Of a stretch of 64,000 nucleotides of DNA, positions 29,601 through 44,600 are shown in pieces. The translations under genes were made by a program, and so were the position numbers. Within the stretch, counting starts at the first letter, position 1. The number at the start of each line of letters is the position of its first letter. The stretch comes from Rhynochetos jubatus (lineage: Eukaryota; Chordata; Aves; Eurypygiformes; Rhynochetidae): NCBI GenBank assembly GCA_027574665.1, contig CM050656.1, positions 6,819,001-6,883,000 on the forward strand, given 5' to 3'. The notes beneath the pieces are model-generated. The model was given only the letters and a program-made list of their open reading frames with translations. It was not told the origin of the DNA and did not search any database.

Positions 29601-32600
29601 TTTTCAGTGGTTCACTTGTCTTGTGTGGTGTGGAGTTGCTGAGCAAAGTTAAAAGAGCTGGGGCTTCCCAACCACCAGAAATGTTTTAACGGTGGATGAG
29701 GTCAACCTACACTAACTTTTCCTCCTTGTCCATCAGTTTACAAACTAACTTTAAAAAGAAAAGCAAGGGCAGTGCTGCAACCTGAAAGGACACTCAGCCA
29801 TTGAGTTACAGGGGACAGCTTCAAAAGTGTGTGTGTCTGGGAAGACTGAGGCCTCTGATGACTCCAGGCACTGGTGAGCTCTTGTAGGCTGTGCCTGTAT
29901 TAAAGGTCTCCTTTAATGAAATTTCTGTCTCCCTGGTGGGAGCCATTAATGTGGGAATGTTAGAGGGTGGTAGGAGCTTCTGTACAGGATAAGCAAAGTA
30001 GGATGGGAAGAGTGAAGCTTCTGCAACTGGTGGTACTGAAATTGTCCAAGGCTTCTGGTTTTACTGCCTCAAAAGAGTTGAAGTGAGGGAAGCCACAGTG
30101 GGGAAATGTTTAAAAAACACTTTAAAAGGATAGAGCCTTGCACCAATACAGTTGGGGTTTTTGTGTTTGTTTGTTTTTCCCCACAGAAATGTTTTGCTGC
30201 ATGTTGCTAATATTGCTCAAATGAAGCTGGCTCTCCTCTCAAGGTATCTCAGTGTGTCTGAGTAGTTCCCAGTGACTCTTGGGCAATGGGAGCACTCAAT
30301 AACCAGAGAGGGGAAAAAGCCATGCTTAACGCCATCTGTTGAACAGGAGCATTTTAACCAGAGCTGAGCTCTGAGGGAACCAGGTGTTATTTTGCTCCTG
30401 GCAGCAATTGAAACTTCACAGGTTTTTCATGACATCACGTCTTTTCCATGCCTTAACCAGTGACTCATCTTGCTGGCCTGTTTGTTCCTATTTCTAGCTG
30501 ACAGCAGGAACAGTAAGCTCAACGTTAGCGTTCCCTTATTAACGGCACGTACTAGTCTGCCCAGGGTCACCCTCTTCACTCATCCTTGTGGTTCTTGGTG
30601 GGATGTGGTTTTTTCCCCCCTTACAGTTTCTCAAGGTGACTTTTGTTTAGCCATCTGCCTTCAGGATGTGCCTTTATTTCTTGCTTATTCAGGTTGTCTG
30701 TGTTGTAGAGAAAGGCAGCTGAGGTGGCCAGTCTTGTGGAGAGCTGAGCTGTGTTTGCAAGGAGTCGGATGTTTCCTGGCACTTTGGTGTCTAACAGCTT
30801 GTTGTCCCTATAACCACGGGTCCGTGAAGTCGGTTATCCTGTCTCCGAGTCTCACCAAGTTCCAAATGAGGTGCAAAAAGCTGTAGCATAGGTGTCGTGA
30901 TGTGATGCTGAACAGCAAGGAAGGGGGAAGAGGTCTCTCTGTCACCACAGCTGATGAAGCCTCAATATTGTGGCTGTTGCTGATTATTGGGGTTGACATG
31001 GCCTCTGTTCTGACGGAGCAGCCTAAGCAAGGATGATGCTGAGGACATGCTTCTTGTAATTATTGCCAACCAGCTGGACAACAGGTGACTGACTCTTATG
31101 TATTATTCTTCTTTAAAAAAACCCCAAACTCAAACTATAATCCTTTTTAAAAAAATTGAAAGGTTTCTTTCTTTAGAGGCTGATTGATACATACACTGCT
31201 AAACAGTCATGGGGCTCAGGGGATTAAATCCGGGGCAGATAAGAAGTTTCAGTGACATTTTATTTGGGACAAAAAACTTGTGGCTGGAAATCTTCACTAG
31301 AAAAATAATGGTTCAGAACCAGGGATTCCAATGTCTCAGACCTGTGGCAAAAAGTATCTGTTGTGATGCCCAAATACGTTATCTGTGTGAGTACCTTGCT
31401 GTTTGTGCTGAGACAGCCAAATAAACTTAAGAAAAGCTGTGCTCCTGTTGTAGATGTTTAGGTGATGGATCCTGTGAATAGAGGGAGTCTGCACATAATG
31501 CAAATGCGTTTGGGTCTTTTTATGCTCTGATAAACACTGAATTTTGATTGCTCATTAATGCAAAACCTTCAAATTTTCGTTTCAAGCTACCAACTGATGG
31601 TCTAGTGGGGTTTTTAATTGTATCAAGGACAGGCGCATATGTAAGCTATGAAAGAGCAGGATGGTTAGCACATAAATATACCTCACAGAGACCCTTCCAC
31701 GCTTCGTTACAACCGAGCTTTCTGATTCCTCACCAGGGACAGCCAAACTGGCTTCTGGATGCTGAAGGCTCTGGCTCTTCTTCCTAGGCATTTGCTAGAC
31801 TGTTAATTAGAGCTTCACCGAGTTCCTGCTGGTCCCTGCCTGTGCCTCATCTACTTGTCTGTTAAGGAGTTTGTGGTCTACCTGGAAATCTTGCAAGCAG
31901 CTTGGGGCGGGGGGAAAGCAATCTGCATCAGTTATTTTCTCCTTCATTCGATAAATGCCTTGCATGTAAAAATCTGAATGCCTAATTACCTAAGGGTTGT
32001 GGTATTTAAACTGATGTGAGGGCAGCTACTGTAAATGCTGAAGAAACTGAGCTCCGATTTTGCCGTTTATTTTATTTGTGTTGGAGTATCTGAGGGAGTT
32101 GGGGGTGTTCACTGAAGCTAGCATAAAACATCGTGCGAGTCAAGAAAACGAAGCCAGTTTATAGCTGTCTAAGAAGCTAACATAACCTGAGGAAAAAAAA
32201 ATCACTCCAGGGTGATATTACGAAGATTCAAATAGATTTGGAGAAATGCAGCCAAAAACCTTTAAGGGGAGACGATATGCTTGGTACCTGTACAGTAAAA
32301 CACGGCGAGGCACCCATCAGTGACTCACGTTAGAGATGAATCACGTCTCTGTGTTGTACCACATCGCTTCAGGGCAAGGTTATGAGCAAACTGTACATAC
32401 CGTGAAATATAGGATGCCTTCCCCCCACCATCCCCACCCCCTTTGATAACCTGCGAAGGCAGGCACCTAAGTATATACTAATGAATATGCAAATTGCCTT
32501 CCTAATGAGGTAAGTGCATTGTCCACTGGAGAACAGGTAACGACTAAGCAAATGGCTGTTGCCCTTTGGGCTTCTGTACCTCCTGCGGCCACATCCCTGT

Positions 32601-35600
32601 CTCTCGATAACATATAAATCAGGGCCCACCCCCCCTCACAGGGGTTTCATGGACACAGTACTGAAATCCACAATCCAGAATCACTAAACTTCAGAGCTTT
32701 AATTTGCCTTTAACACAGATGAGCTCTGTGAGCCGAGTCCAGTTCCACGCTGAGCCGAGGCACTGAGATGGTACCATGGCAGGTTCTGGAAGCCACCCGC
32801 AGAAGTCCCTTGAGGGCTGCTTCCCAGGACAGCCTGCACGTGCATCCTCAGAGAGAACTCCTTGCTCTGAGCCCTTGTCAAATTTAATTTCTTTCCAAAT
32901 AATTCTGCATGTAGCTGGACGTTGTGTCTTGCAGTTGCTTACTGCCTGGTCGCAGCCTCATGCCCTAGGCCAAGGTGAGCAGTAGTTAAACACAGATCAG
33001 AAAACAGCAGAGGAGGTTTGGGAGATAGAAGAACCTGGGAACGCAGGTGTAAAACGATAACGCTGTGAGCATGAGAACTGAAGCAGCCTGACTTCCGATG
33101 GAGTTATTTCTTTTTGTTGGTTGCAGGATCTGAGAGTTTACTAATACTGATTTAGGTCTTTGTCCTCGTGAGGCATGTAGAAAGCCTCTCTCCTGTGCAT
33201 CCTTTCGTGTCGGAAAAAGATAAGCATTGCACTTCAGCTTTTTTTCCCCAGCTAAGGTATGCTTAGGATCTCTTTTCTGCACCTATTTTCAGTTATTTTC
33301 ATGACATTTGTAAGAACGTACCTTTGAGAGCGTTTCCCCTCAGTCAAAATCGTTCAAAAGTCAGTCGAGTTATACAGAGCATATACATGTGCACATGTGG
33401 AAAGTGTTGGTTTAATAAACCTCACGTCCTTAGGAAATCAGGCTAAAATGAAGCAACTATCATGTCTCTGAATAAACAGAACAGTGCCATTGCTGCTGAG
33501 ACCTTTCCCTCTTGAAGAGGTAGTCAGGATCTAGTTGGCAGGGCTGGTTTAGCTGTTGAGCAGCTAAGCGAGGATGTGGCGTCAGTGAATATGAGAGTGT
33601 CCTGAGGTAGCTTATCAATGGCAGGAGAACAGATAGTCCCTCGGGCTGTGAGATGTAGTCTGCCTCATCCTGGTACTTGTCAGGAGGGCACAGGAGGACT
33701 CTTTCTCAGTTGGCGTGCAATGCCTGGCTGTGATCAGGCAACGGACTACTCTGTCTTGAAATAAATGTACAAGTTTCAGGGAAAAATCCCTTCTTTTTCA
33801 CAAGTGTAGTGGAGAAACAGCAAGATTCCTGCTGCATAACCTCTCCACTGGGAAATTCGCAGCGTGTTACAGCGGTGGATAGTCTCATGGTAGTGCGATA
33901 GGCAGAGCCTTTTAAGCAAGCTGCAGGGAGCTTATTTACAAGCGCTTTCCTCCTACAGAGAGCCTCTGTGATATTCTGGTGCAGAACAACAGGCGAGCAT
34001 TGATGTTTTCCCCTTTCATAGACTGGCATGTGTTCTGGAAGGGCCAACGCTGTCTCTTGCATGCAGCAAAACCAAAGCTGCATGCATGGGAATGATGGAC
34101 GAGAGGATTTTAAAGCTGAGAAGTTTCCCACTCACTGCACCTTGTGTGTTTTTTGAGGTGGTGGTGATGTGCTGTGCTGATCAGAAACTGGCTCTATACT
34201 CCTGCATGAATTTATTTTACTCTTCCAACTAGCTGTATGATTGATAAGTCCTTTAGGGTCTTTTTCTCTAGCAAAGAGAAACTTCAATCACATTTTAAAC
34301 CAGTGGCAGTATATGTTTTGTTAAGCATAGGTTTTGGATGACTGCAGGACCGTTCATTTCAGAACTGCTAACCCGCAAGAGTAGCTGGCAGCAAACACCT
34401 TATGCTGAACATGCGCTTTGGGGGTAAAGCCCTTTGCCTCCCTGCACCTGTTTCACAGAGTTGCTGTTTGCCAAGAGATGGATGGAATGTGTTTGTGCAA
34501 ATGATAGGCACCTCCTGAACGGGAGATGCGTTAAACACGACTTGGTTCAGAAGGCAGGTCCAGAGGGAATGGATCAGCTGCAGAACTGTTGATCTGATGT
34601 AGAAATATTCCTCAGTTTAAGAACCTGCACCCAAAACGTGAGGAATAAATGTTAGTGGCATCCAACAGATGGTAGTTGACATATTTTCCAGCTGTCACAA
34701 GGCTTTTGAAATTCCTCTGTTGTATACGCCCGAGTTTCACCTTTGTGCTGTCAGGCTGAACACAGAAATGACAACTGCAGGCAGAGGCATTCTGCAGCAC
34801 TCTACAGGTAAAGAGAATTAAACTGAACCAACAGAAGAGGATTAGCGAATCTCCAATTAGTATGTGTACCTCGGACATCATGGTTGGGATATTCCACATT
34901 ACATTCACTCTGTAGAATGATTTTCATTGCATCAAGTCTTTAATTGTTGTCTCTAACCTCGGGTAAGAACCGAGTCACCCACAGCATCTCTCTCAAGGGC
35001 GTTTTCCTGACCGTGACACTAAATTGCAACACATAAATGTCTTTTGGCTGGTCAACTCCTGGACTGTTTTCTATTGCTTCTGCTTTGAAGTGGCAGCTTT
35101 CAGTGAACTCTCTAACATTTTATTATTGCATTGAGGCTGAGGCAGAGAAGAGCAATTAAAGGGTTGACATCTTTGATTTTTTTTTAATAGTACATGTGTC
35201 AAAATGCATTTAACAAATCACAGTTGATTCAAAAGCCCAATTAATGCTGAAATGTAAGTAGAGTTCATTTCAGTTGGGAGCAAATGAGAATTTTAAAACG
35301 TACAATAAGAAAAAGTGGTTGCCTTATTTTAGATGTAGGACCTAACTACAACTCATATTTCTGAGAAGTGAAGTCTTAAAGCCTGAATATTCCTTTCTGC
35401 TTCAGGATACAGCTGGACAAGAAAGATACAGGACCATCACTACAGCCTACTACCGAGGAGCCATGGGCTTCATCCTCATGTATGATATCACCAGTGAAGA
35501 CTCCTTCAATGCAGTGCAGGACTGGTATGAAATGTTGCTGTTGTTGGATTTGGTTGGGTTTTTGGCCAATTCTCTCCTTGCAATTGTTTGTTGAGAACAT

Positions 35601-38600
35601 TAGACATCCCACCCTCCAGATTGCTTTGCATCACCGTGTTTTTTTCTCTTTGTCTAAACTCTGGGATAAATGATTTGCTTTTAAACTCTCCTTAGAAAAA
35701 GTTCTACAGTTTCAGTTTAATGAAAAAGTTATCATTCAGATATAGTCACAATTGTTAATTTTAAAAGTTCTAATTTATAGTCGAGAAATTAATCCTTGAA
35801 TGCATTATTTGAGCTTATGAGATTTCTGGCTATGCTGTTAAAACAATCCAGTTTAACACTGGTTGTTTAAGTCAAATCTCATTCAAAATAAGGCTAAATT
35901 TTACCAAAATGCCTTTAAAAAGTCTTTTTTTTTTTTTTGAACCTACAAGTGTGGACACATGGAACAGTATTCACCTCACCTAACTTGAGATAAATAAAAA
36001 TCTAACTCTAGCCATTTAAAATATGTGAAGTTTAAATTAGGTTGCGTTGTAATAAGAGGAGGAAGAGCAAGGGCTAGGGCAGAAAGTAACCATACCCCTT
36101 GGAAGGGGCCCATCTGTTCCCACTGACTGCAGGAAAGCACCTGGACGACTCTTAAGGCAGAGCTCAGTGTGGGAGAGTGGGATGGGGCAGAAGAATTTTC
36201 TGCTCCTTCTGATGACAGAAAGCCAGGAAATGTTCCTGGATTTTACTCTGTATGCCAGGAATCTTTCCAGCTGTCGGATTTAAGATTCTGAGCCCAAATG
36301 ATGTAGTGGGGCAAATAAAATCAGCCTGTGTCGCCCATTTCCTTCCTTCCTGAAGCCTGTCCACAGAGCAGGGGAGGGCTGCAGCAAAGCCAGCACGGCT
36401 GTGCCAGCAGAGTCCTCTAGTGGCGTTGCAGCTAAGAGATGCCTTTTTCCCCATCTTCAAAATTGCTTTCTAAACTCCCGAAGGGACAAGAAATGAAAAC
36501 AAATGCTTTTGTCTGGTGCTGCTATATTAGTCTCTGCCATTCGCTAGCACAGCAAGTAGGTAGGATTTTTGGGGGTTTTTTCATCGTGCTGGGTGATACA
36601 GTTATGCTTCAAAAAAACATTACATGGATCTGGTCTTCAATCTGGAACTATATTCTCCCTGGAAGATTAAGGTGTCTACTACCTGAGCTCCTTTAGCTCA
36701 GAGCCGTTATCTCCATGAGCCAGTCCCTTCTTCAGGTCAAGTGCGAGAGCAGCAGCATATCTGATGATAAACCAGAGCCCTAGCAGTCCTGCAGTGCTTC
36801 TGTTTGCTAGTGAGAGGATGGAGTGGCAGCAACGGGAAGCTGCACAGGCCACAAAGTCAGCAGCATGCCCCGATGCTCAGCCCTGCCTTGTCTCGCCCAT
36901 CACGTGTGCCTAGGATGCCTTCCTGCTGTGCCCAGGAGGGAGGACCTGGGTAAGAGAGAGAGGGCTGGAACCAGGAGGTTTGGGACATGAGATGGACAAG
37001 TGCCTCTTCTCCACTAAAGAGCCCTCAGCAGTGTTGCTCCAAGATTCCCAGGACGTGGCAGTTGCAAGCTGCTTTTTACCTTGCAAGGAAGGTGTCTGGC
37101 CCTGTACATCAGCTGCCTCTCTGCTTGCGGAGGTTTAGGTAAGGCTACAACAAACCATGTTAGTCCTAAGACCATACATGAACCCCTACTGAAATTAAAT
37201 GGGACATGCTCCTAGAATATGCGCAAAAGCCAATAGCAAAGCTCATCCCAGGTCTTCTTACATCCTGCAAGTTGCCAGAAATGACAGCAATTGGTCCTGC
37301 ACATCCTCTCTCTGAAGTGTCCTGCTATCCTAGCCTGGCTAGTGATGTGTTTTTCAGTGTCCAGCCACAGTAAACAACGAATCCTGTTAAGTTGCATATT
37401 CTGTCATAAATGCAGCATGATGCAGTAGGTCGACTGACCTTTTAGACATTGAGAAGAAATCAGCAGTACTCTGTGAATTAAATCCAGTAAGGAACTTGTC
37501 AACCTTCCCAGTTATTTCTAAAAGAGCATGTGTGGATGGAATTGGAGTGTGTCTCTGGCATAAAAAGATGAGTAAGCCACCTGCCATGTGATCATGGGAC
37601 CGGGTTCATAAAGCAAATACCATAAAGCTTAGGAGGATACCTCAAGAAAATCATCAGCAAATAAAATATGAAGTCCCTTCCACTACCTTTTGGCTGCTGT
37701 CCATCCCAGTTCATTCTCATTAGCTGGTAAGAATTTCCCACCTGAACATAATTCCTCGGTCCTAAAATTGTACCCTTTCACAAAACCTTGGAATGGGTCG
37801 AGTTGTGTACAGTGTCATCTATGTGTTTTACAGTAGGACATTTTCCAGTCCTAAAGCTGGTTCCTTCTTGCTGATACCCTGCCTACTGCCGTTTAGTGAT
37901 TCAGGGTTGTAAGCAGGCTGTCAAGAGTCTCAGCCCATCTCACTGCTTTCTCTGGTACCATCTCTTCCTGCAGAGTTCCCTACAGAAAACAAGCCAAAAG
38001 CATGTAAAACAGCTGAGTAAGTAAGATACTCCAAGTAAGCTCTCAGCCACAAACCCTTACCTTCTGATGAGCTCATCTCAGAATTCATCTTTATAATTAC
38101 ATGGAAATAATGGGAAGGTAGCCCTGTGCAAAGTCCTCTCTCCATCAGAGAGACATCTTTTCCCTTCGAGACCTCTCCAGCACCTTAGAGCTTACATCCT
38201 CCCTCTAGCTAGGAAATTGCCATAGCAGGTTGTGCTCGCTAGCCTAATTATTCTCCAAGCCTTTTCAAGAAGGTCCAACATCCCCCACGTACGTGTGGTG
38301 CAATTTACCTCTCATCTCTGGCTCGTTGACATGTGACTGTTTTAACAGCCTCTTGACCTGCCTGCAAGGGAAAGGACAATATCTCTTCCAATCTGCCGTG
38401 TGTTTTCTTCCTTGGGTGATCTTTTTACTGCACCCGTCTTAGGGGTGGATGTCCTAAAGAGGATTCTGGCTTGCTTTGTGTCACTTCAGAACTACTTCAC
38501 ATAAACCAAGTAAAGGCATTCTTTCTCCTGAATGGGGAGAGTCATGGCTGTACATCAGGTGTTTAGACAAGCTCTTGAGTATATGAGGGTGAGGTACAGT

Positions 38601-41600
38601 CTTCATTCCCATGAATCACCTCAACTAATAGTACTTATCAGAAAGCAGCTGAGAGAAAGATACCCAGTTTACATGTACTTGGGAATATCTAGGACATGAC
38701 CTGTTCTCTTGTTCCTTCATTGGGAAAGGTTCAGCAGGTTGTGTGAGAAGCCTTGAAAGGCTAATCCTGAGAGATTTTCCTTACTGCAGCGTGGCAGGAG
38801 TATGGCCAGGTTATTTTAGAAGTAAAAGCATCAATTGGCAAAAGCAAAGATGAATTTCACCTGATATTTGAATATAACTGTTTTGTTTGGATAATAACAT
38901 GTCTTTCCTGTAGGGAGAGTGAAAGGGTTAAACGAGCTTTCATGGCTCTCAGCTCAGTTTCTAGATCTTTTTAGCAGGCTCCTTTGACAGTTATTATTTG
39001 ACATTGCCTTGATAGTTTTGTGTGTAGAAAAATAAACGGTTTATACCTCATTTGAAACTGCACTGAAACTAGAATATACTCAGCATTTGATACTGTAGAA
39101 TAAATAGAAAATATCATGAAAACTGTGCTTTGGACAATCGAGACAATTTCATGGAAGGGAAGAAAAATTGGTTAAATTTAATTTAGATTTAAGTGACAGC
39201 TGGGTTCACAAATCATCAGCTTTATTTGTCTTCAGGGCTGATCTCCAAATTAGGCTGTTGATATATCCATGGAACTGTGAACCTCAGACTATTTTTCTTC
39301 TAAGTGTGAAGCATAAACCCCATGCTTTATCGTTAATTTGGCACAAATAAGTCACAGCATTGTTATCATGCCGCAGAAATATGTTTTTCCAGTGTGTATA
39401 TTGAACTGCCCTGATAGGTGTTGAAACATCTCAGTAGCTCAAGCCTTCTTATTTAGTTATTTACCTTTCCAAAAGCTTCAGGAAATTCGCTGTTTCTTTT
39501 AGATATTCTTCTTCCTAAATTTGTTTGTTTGTTGGGGTTTTTTTTGGGTTTGGGGTGGTTTTTTGCTAAGTGTAAATGGCGAGAGAGGATTTTCACTAAC
39601 GTGTACGAAACAAGAAGGGTGAGTTTCTGGGGGAGATTCTTCCAGCTTTGTTCTTTTTCATTTTCGAAGTAATTCTGTTCAAGTAGCTAAGATTTGGCAG
39701 TGTGTCCCCATACGAGACCCCCCCAGGGCCTGAAATGAATCCAGAGAGAAGAAGGGGAGCCAGAAGAGAAGCAATCTGACGTGGGGAAATTTAATCTTCC
39801 AAGGCTTTTGGTTGATTTCTGAGGTCATCCCGTTCTGTGATGAGCCTTGAGAAGCCCCAGTGTGCCGCATAAGCTCATTGCAGACTCATGCTAGCTCTCA
39901 CGGTGCTTGCCTACGTGGAGGCACTCAGAAGAGTGAAAGTGGAGGAGCCAACATTGGGATTGGAGAGAGTGCCTTTCCAGGAGGACACTAGGAAGAGTAA
40001 GGAGTGTCACTGCACAAAGTCCTTGATTGGTTTTGCGTGTTGCAGTATGGGTCTGGGCTTGTGCAGTGGCCTTGGCTTAGGTTTATGTTTTCCAGTGCCA
40101 TCCAAACATGCTGCTCTTTCAAGGCAAGTTGCACAGTGAAACCACCCCCTTTTTCACAGATATCTGTGGGGTAACATGATTGGCTGTTTTCCATGGAAAA
40201 GGCAAGTAAGCAACTCAAACTAATTAAAATTATCATTAGTTGATCAGAGCTGGAGGCTGCTAATTCAACAGAGAAGGAATCAAGTGCTTTATTGTTAAGG
40301 GAGTTCAAGCAGAGGAAACAGAACTGAGAATCTGAAGGGACTCCTGGCTTTCCCGGGAAATGTCATGTTAGCCTGAAACTGCAGTGTCCTGTATGGAGAG
40401 GTGAGGAGTAGGGACAGAGAATGGCAGGGTGCGTAGGGACTGGAGGAGGGAAGGAGGGTATCGCTTCTGGCAGAGCAGCCTAATTACCTTTGGGAAGGAG
40501 GGAGGCTTAAAAAAAGATCGAGCTAACTCAGTGAAGATAAAACGGATGAAAATGGTTGAATACTGTTCTGCTGCTGGCTCGGTGACACCTCACCAGGGCT
40601 AGTGGGAAAGGACTGACCCCTCAGGATAAACAGGAAAAAAAATCTTCTGTTTTGTCATAGAAAAATAATCAAGAGGCCAAATGTAAGGTCAGGCTCCTGG
40701 AGGCCACAGCTAGCTCCACTCCAGTTTCAGCACGAGTCACAGAGAGCTTTAGAGGCTTTAAGTTCACTGCAGTGCTCCTGCTAAGCTCCCTTGCACTGAT
40801 CCCTGTCATTGAAGTTAGCGTTTGTCTGTACTTGCCGTCTGTCATTGCATCTGCTGTTTCCTGCTTAGGTATTGCTTAATCCTGCTGGGTTCAAATACTG
40901 GCTCACGGAGCCTTACCTTGATCCCATGCCTTCCCAATTTGGAAAATTTCTGTTTCCCTTTAGCAACTGTTTCCACGTTTCTATGCAATTTTCAGTCTCC
41001 ATGACCAGTTTTCCTGTTCAAGCAAAGGTGACTCGACGCTTCCATCTGTTTGACTCTCAAAACGCAGTTTCTTAAGGTGTTACTAAAACTCAGCAGCAAA
41101 TGTGCTAAAGCAAACAAGCATCTTTGTGTCTGCTCTGAATTAATGTTGTTATGTGTTTTACAATCTAGCATGAAGTGTGAATCTATTGTATGGCTTTCTC
41201 TATAGGGACAATATCCTTCAGAGACCTAATTGTCATTCCTCTGACAGATTACAGCAGGGGGAGAATAAACTTTAGAATAATGTTTTTTTGCCCCTAGACT
41301 TTGACAGTTATTCAAAACAGCCCTTCGTCTGGACCTCATGATCTTTGAAACACTTCCGAAGTCTTAACAAGAAACCTTATTGTCACGCAGAGTTAAGGAG
41401 TAGTGAAATGGCATGGGGCTACAAGTTACACAGACTGCATTCTCGCTTTGTGTGTAAGCTTGGTCACTGGTCTTCTAATCAACATACAGTCTGGAGATGC
41501 TGATGTTGTCATTAATGGTAGTTGTTTTCATACTTAATATATGATTGTACTTTGATGGAAGGTATCTTTTTTTGACCTGTAGGGCCACACAAATCAAGAC

Positions 41601-44600
41601 TTACTCCTGGGACAACGCACAAGTGATCCTGGTCGGAAACAAATGTGACATGGAGGATGAGAGAATTGTTCCTGTGGAGAAGGGGAAACATCTGGCGGAT
41701 CAGCTAGGTACACGTCAAAGCTTTTCCTCTGCTGCTTTATACTGCCTTCCTTTTAATTTGTACGATCGAAAGGCCTTCCAGCAGTGATACTTTCATAATG
41801 GTGTTGCAACTAAGAAGCCTCATGTAGTCTAGGTCCATATTTCACTTGTTCAGTGCTGAATACTACCTTCTTGTAGTGTTGCTGCATCTGTAAAGCTAGT
41901 ATCTGAGGATGTAAGGAAGATAAAGTTTGTCTGCTGACAGAAGCTTTTATTAGCTCAGGAGTACGAAAAGAGGAAAAGTTTTCACGAACACAATTCTGTC
42001 TCCAGGTCTCTAAGTACCATATAGTCATTTTCAGAATGCAGACATTGATTTTTGTAGCAGAAATATGTTTTTTTTGTAGCTAAACAATGAAAAAAAGAAG
42101 TTCATACATCAAAACTGTAGAGTTGAGTAAAATATATTTAAAAAATGTATCAGGCTTCTCTATCCAGGTAGGGAAATGGCATGATGTTATTGATATGGGA
42201 CAGAAAAAGCGCAACAGTTCCATAGAGAGGAAGCTGGGATTCCAATGGAAATTTTAGAATTAACAGAAAAGTAAACTCATCCTAATTTCTTGTTTATTTC
42301 TCATTCTTCATTATATATTGTAGCATATATGAACTTTTTATATGGAACCAGGATTTCTGTGTTAAGATTTAACTATACAGTCCTCGTCTTTTAAAGAATT
42401 CATAGTGGCAAGTAAATCCTGTTAAAATTTAATTCCATTAACAGCAGGCCCTTACAGTGGGCATACTGTAAATATTTGTTCAGCTTGTAAGAGCAGAGAT
42501 TCTTACCAGACCCAAAGGAATCATTATCCTCCTCCTCAGTTTATAAAATCCTATGTTGTCTTCAATACTTAAGCAGTAATCGGAAGGTGCAGAATATATT
42601 GTTAAGCTGGGGGTACTGGAGTTCCAGTACACACTGCGTACATCGTTGTAGTTTAAAGTGAGACCTTGGTCAAATTGCCACTTACGGTTACATTGAGATA
42701 ATGAGTATTTATTAGCTGGGCATTTTGTTATTGTTGGTTTGGTTTTTTAATGAAGCAAAGGTACAGAAACCCTGCTCATGGATGAGTATAAAGTAGGGCT
42801 TTGGGATAGGGACCTGTGTGATATGAACAAGAGGGTGGTCACAGTTCCGAAGAGTTCAGAGCAATCCGATTATTTTTTCATGTTTCATGTGCAAAAAAAA
42901 AAAAAAAAGCATGTCCGCAAAGGCCTGCAGGTTTAGAGCCTTCAAGTGTAAATTCCACGTGTGCTAAGCACAAAGGGGTCCCATTCATGACTGGAGCCTT
43001 GAGGCACTGCCTTCATAAACAAATAATGAGCAAATATCAAACTAAACCCTCTAATTTCCCATCATTATTGTAATAATATTTCTCTACACGTAGGACTAGC
43101 AAAGCAAACAAAGACATGGTTAGCTTGGAAAATCAGTTATGGGCTCTTTCTTACATATCGGCATTTAATTTGCTTTTGAAAATATGAATGTGGATAAACT
43201 CGGTTCCTGGCTTGCAGTTGTGAATGCATGTGTGCCCACGTTTTGCAAGAGTAATTACACTGTTAGTAGCTGAAAATGTGTCCAGAATGATGTAACAGCA
43301 AATAAGGAGTTTTCCTGGAACTCCCATCCCTATTTGGACTTAAAATGTTTTTTCTCCCCCTCAAAACTCATCTCTTTGTTTAAATACGAACTTGGTATCT
43401 AGAATCTGAATGCTTTATGTATGGGACACTTCAGAACACACAGAGCACAGTTACCATAGCGACTGACTCCATCAGTAGGAAACTGTTCTGCTGAAGAATC
43501 CCCAGTTCTGCCCCGGCCTGTCCTTGCGCTTGTCCAGCTCACCCTGGAGAAACATACCCCAGTGCAGAGCAAAACAAAAGCTAACCATGCCTTTGGAAAG
43601 TGCTGTCCTTTTCTGTAGCCTCCCAACATACTAAAGATCTTTCTAAAGGGGCTAAAAAATATACCTGATTTTATCAGTCCGTTTTTCCTTATGTTAACTG
43701 TGCTAATGTGTACAGCATTATCTGAAAGTACTTGGTGTGTTAGGTGGGAGGAATCCCCTGAACTGACTGTCGACAGCTTTCATCGTAAAGGCTCGCATAA
43801 AGGTTACCCTTCAGCGTGTTTATCTGACTTGGTGCAGTGACATTAACAGCAGTGAAATCATTTCCTATTCAGATTAAGAAAATGTTATTGAGCTGAATGT
43901 GAACTAAACCAAAACAGCATCAGCCACAGCAAAAGCTAAACCAGCGCTGGACTGACAAATATCCAAGTTCAGCTCTCTGATTTCTTGTGCCTTTTACGTA
44001 CATTCGTAATCGTCACCAAAGACAGCAAGTGGGGCAGACGGAACCCTCGGCTCGCGCAGGACAGCCATCCTTGTTTAGTGACCAGGCAAGCATCTCCACC
44101 ATCACCTCGCCCCTTGTCCCAGCATTGTTGAAAAGTGTTGGAATGGGGTAGATACCTACTTCTTATCTCACGTCAGGGTGACTCGGACTACCAGCAGTGG
44201 CAGGCTGATCAGTTAAGACGACTTATCTTTCCCTCCATTTGTGGCAGAATCAAAGAAAACTGATGCAATACAGAATATCCCCAAAAGGAAGCACAACAGA
44301 CTGTAGCTTACTGCAAAATAAACTCTCTGCGGTGCTTGAGCTCTTGCTGTCGGTAGTATAATAACCTGGCAGACAAGAAGCGACAGCCATTGTAAGTGAT
44401 GGTTGGCCTTGGAGGCCCCTGGGGTTAGAAAGATCAAGAAGTGCTTCACAGTCCAGCGCCTTGCGGCCGGCTGGGGCAGGGTTCAGGCTCGCCTGGGAGA
44501 AGGCCGGCTCTTGTGCAGGGCGTCAGCGGGAGGCAATGGGAATCGCTGCCTGCGTGCCATCCCCATCTCGGCGTAACGCCAGCCTTCCGGGGATTTTATT

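Larger units (their letters stand above)
2662..35405 (+). other. RAB3B: RAB3B large first coding intron (32.7 kb)
   Basis: No coding exon, RNA gene or intact mobile element was recognised in this 32.7 kb. It is AT-rich with long T runs (for example 6384-6398, 7321-7334, 14219-14234, 26337-26347, 26357-26369). Other local structure includes a perfect inverted repeat at 5949-5970, a TAAT-rich cluster near 16300, a G-quadruplex motif at 17252-17281, a (GGA)n run near 17378-17394, and A/C-rich low complexity near 22603-22640. Small CpG-richer patches occur near 9480-9560, 13610-13640, 20300-20560 and 28180-28270. Open frames up to 194 codons occur, but none shows a known domain or splice context. 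Regulatory elements are plausible but cannot be shown from one sequence. Confidence 0.8.
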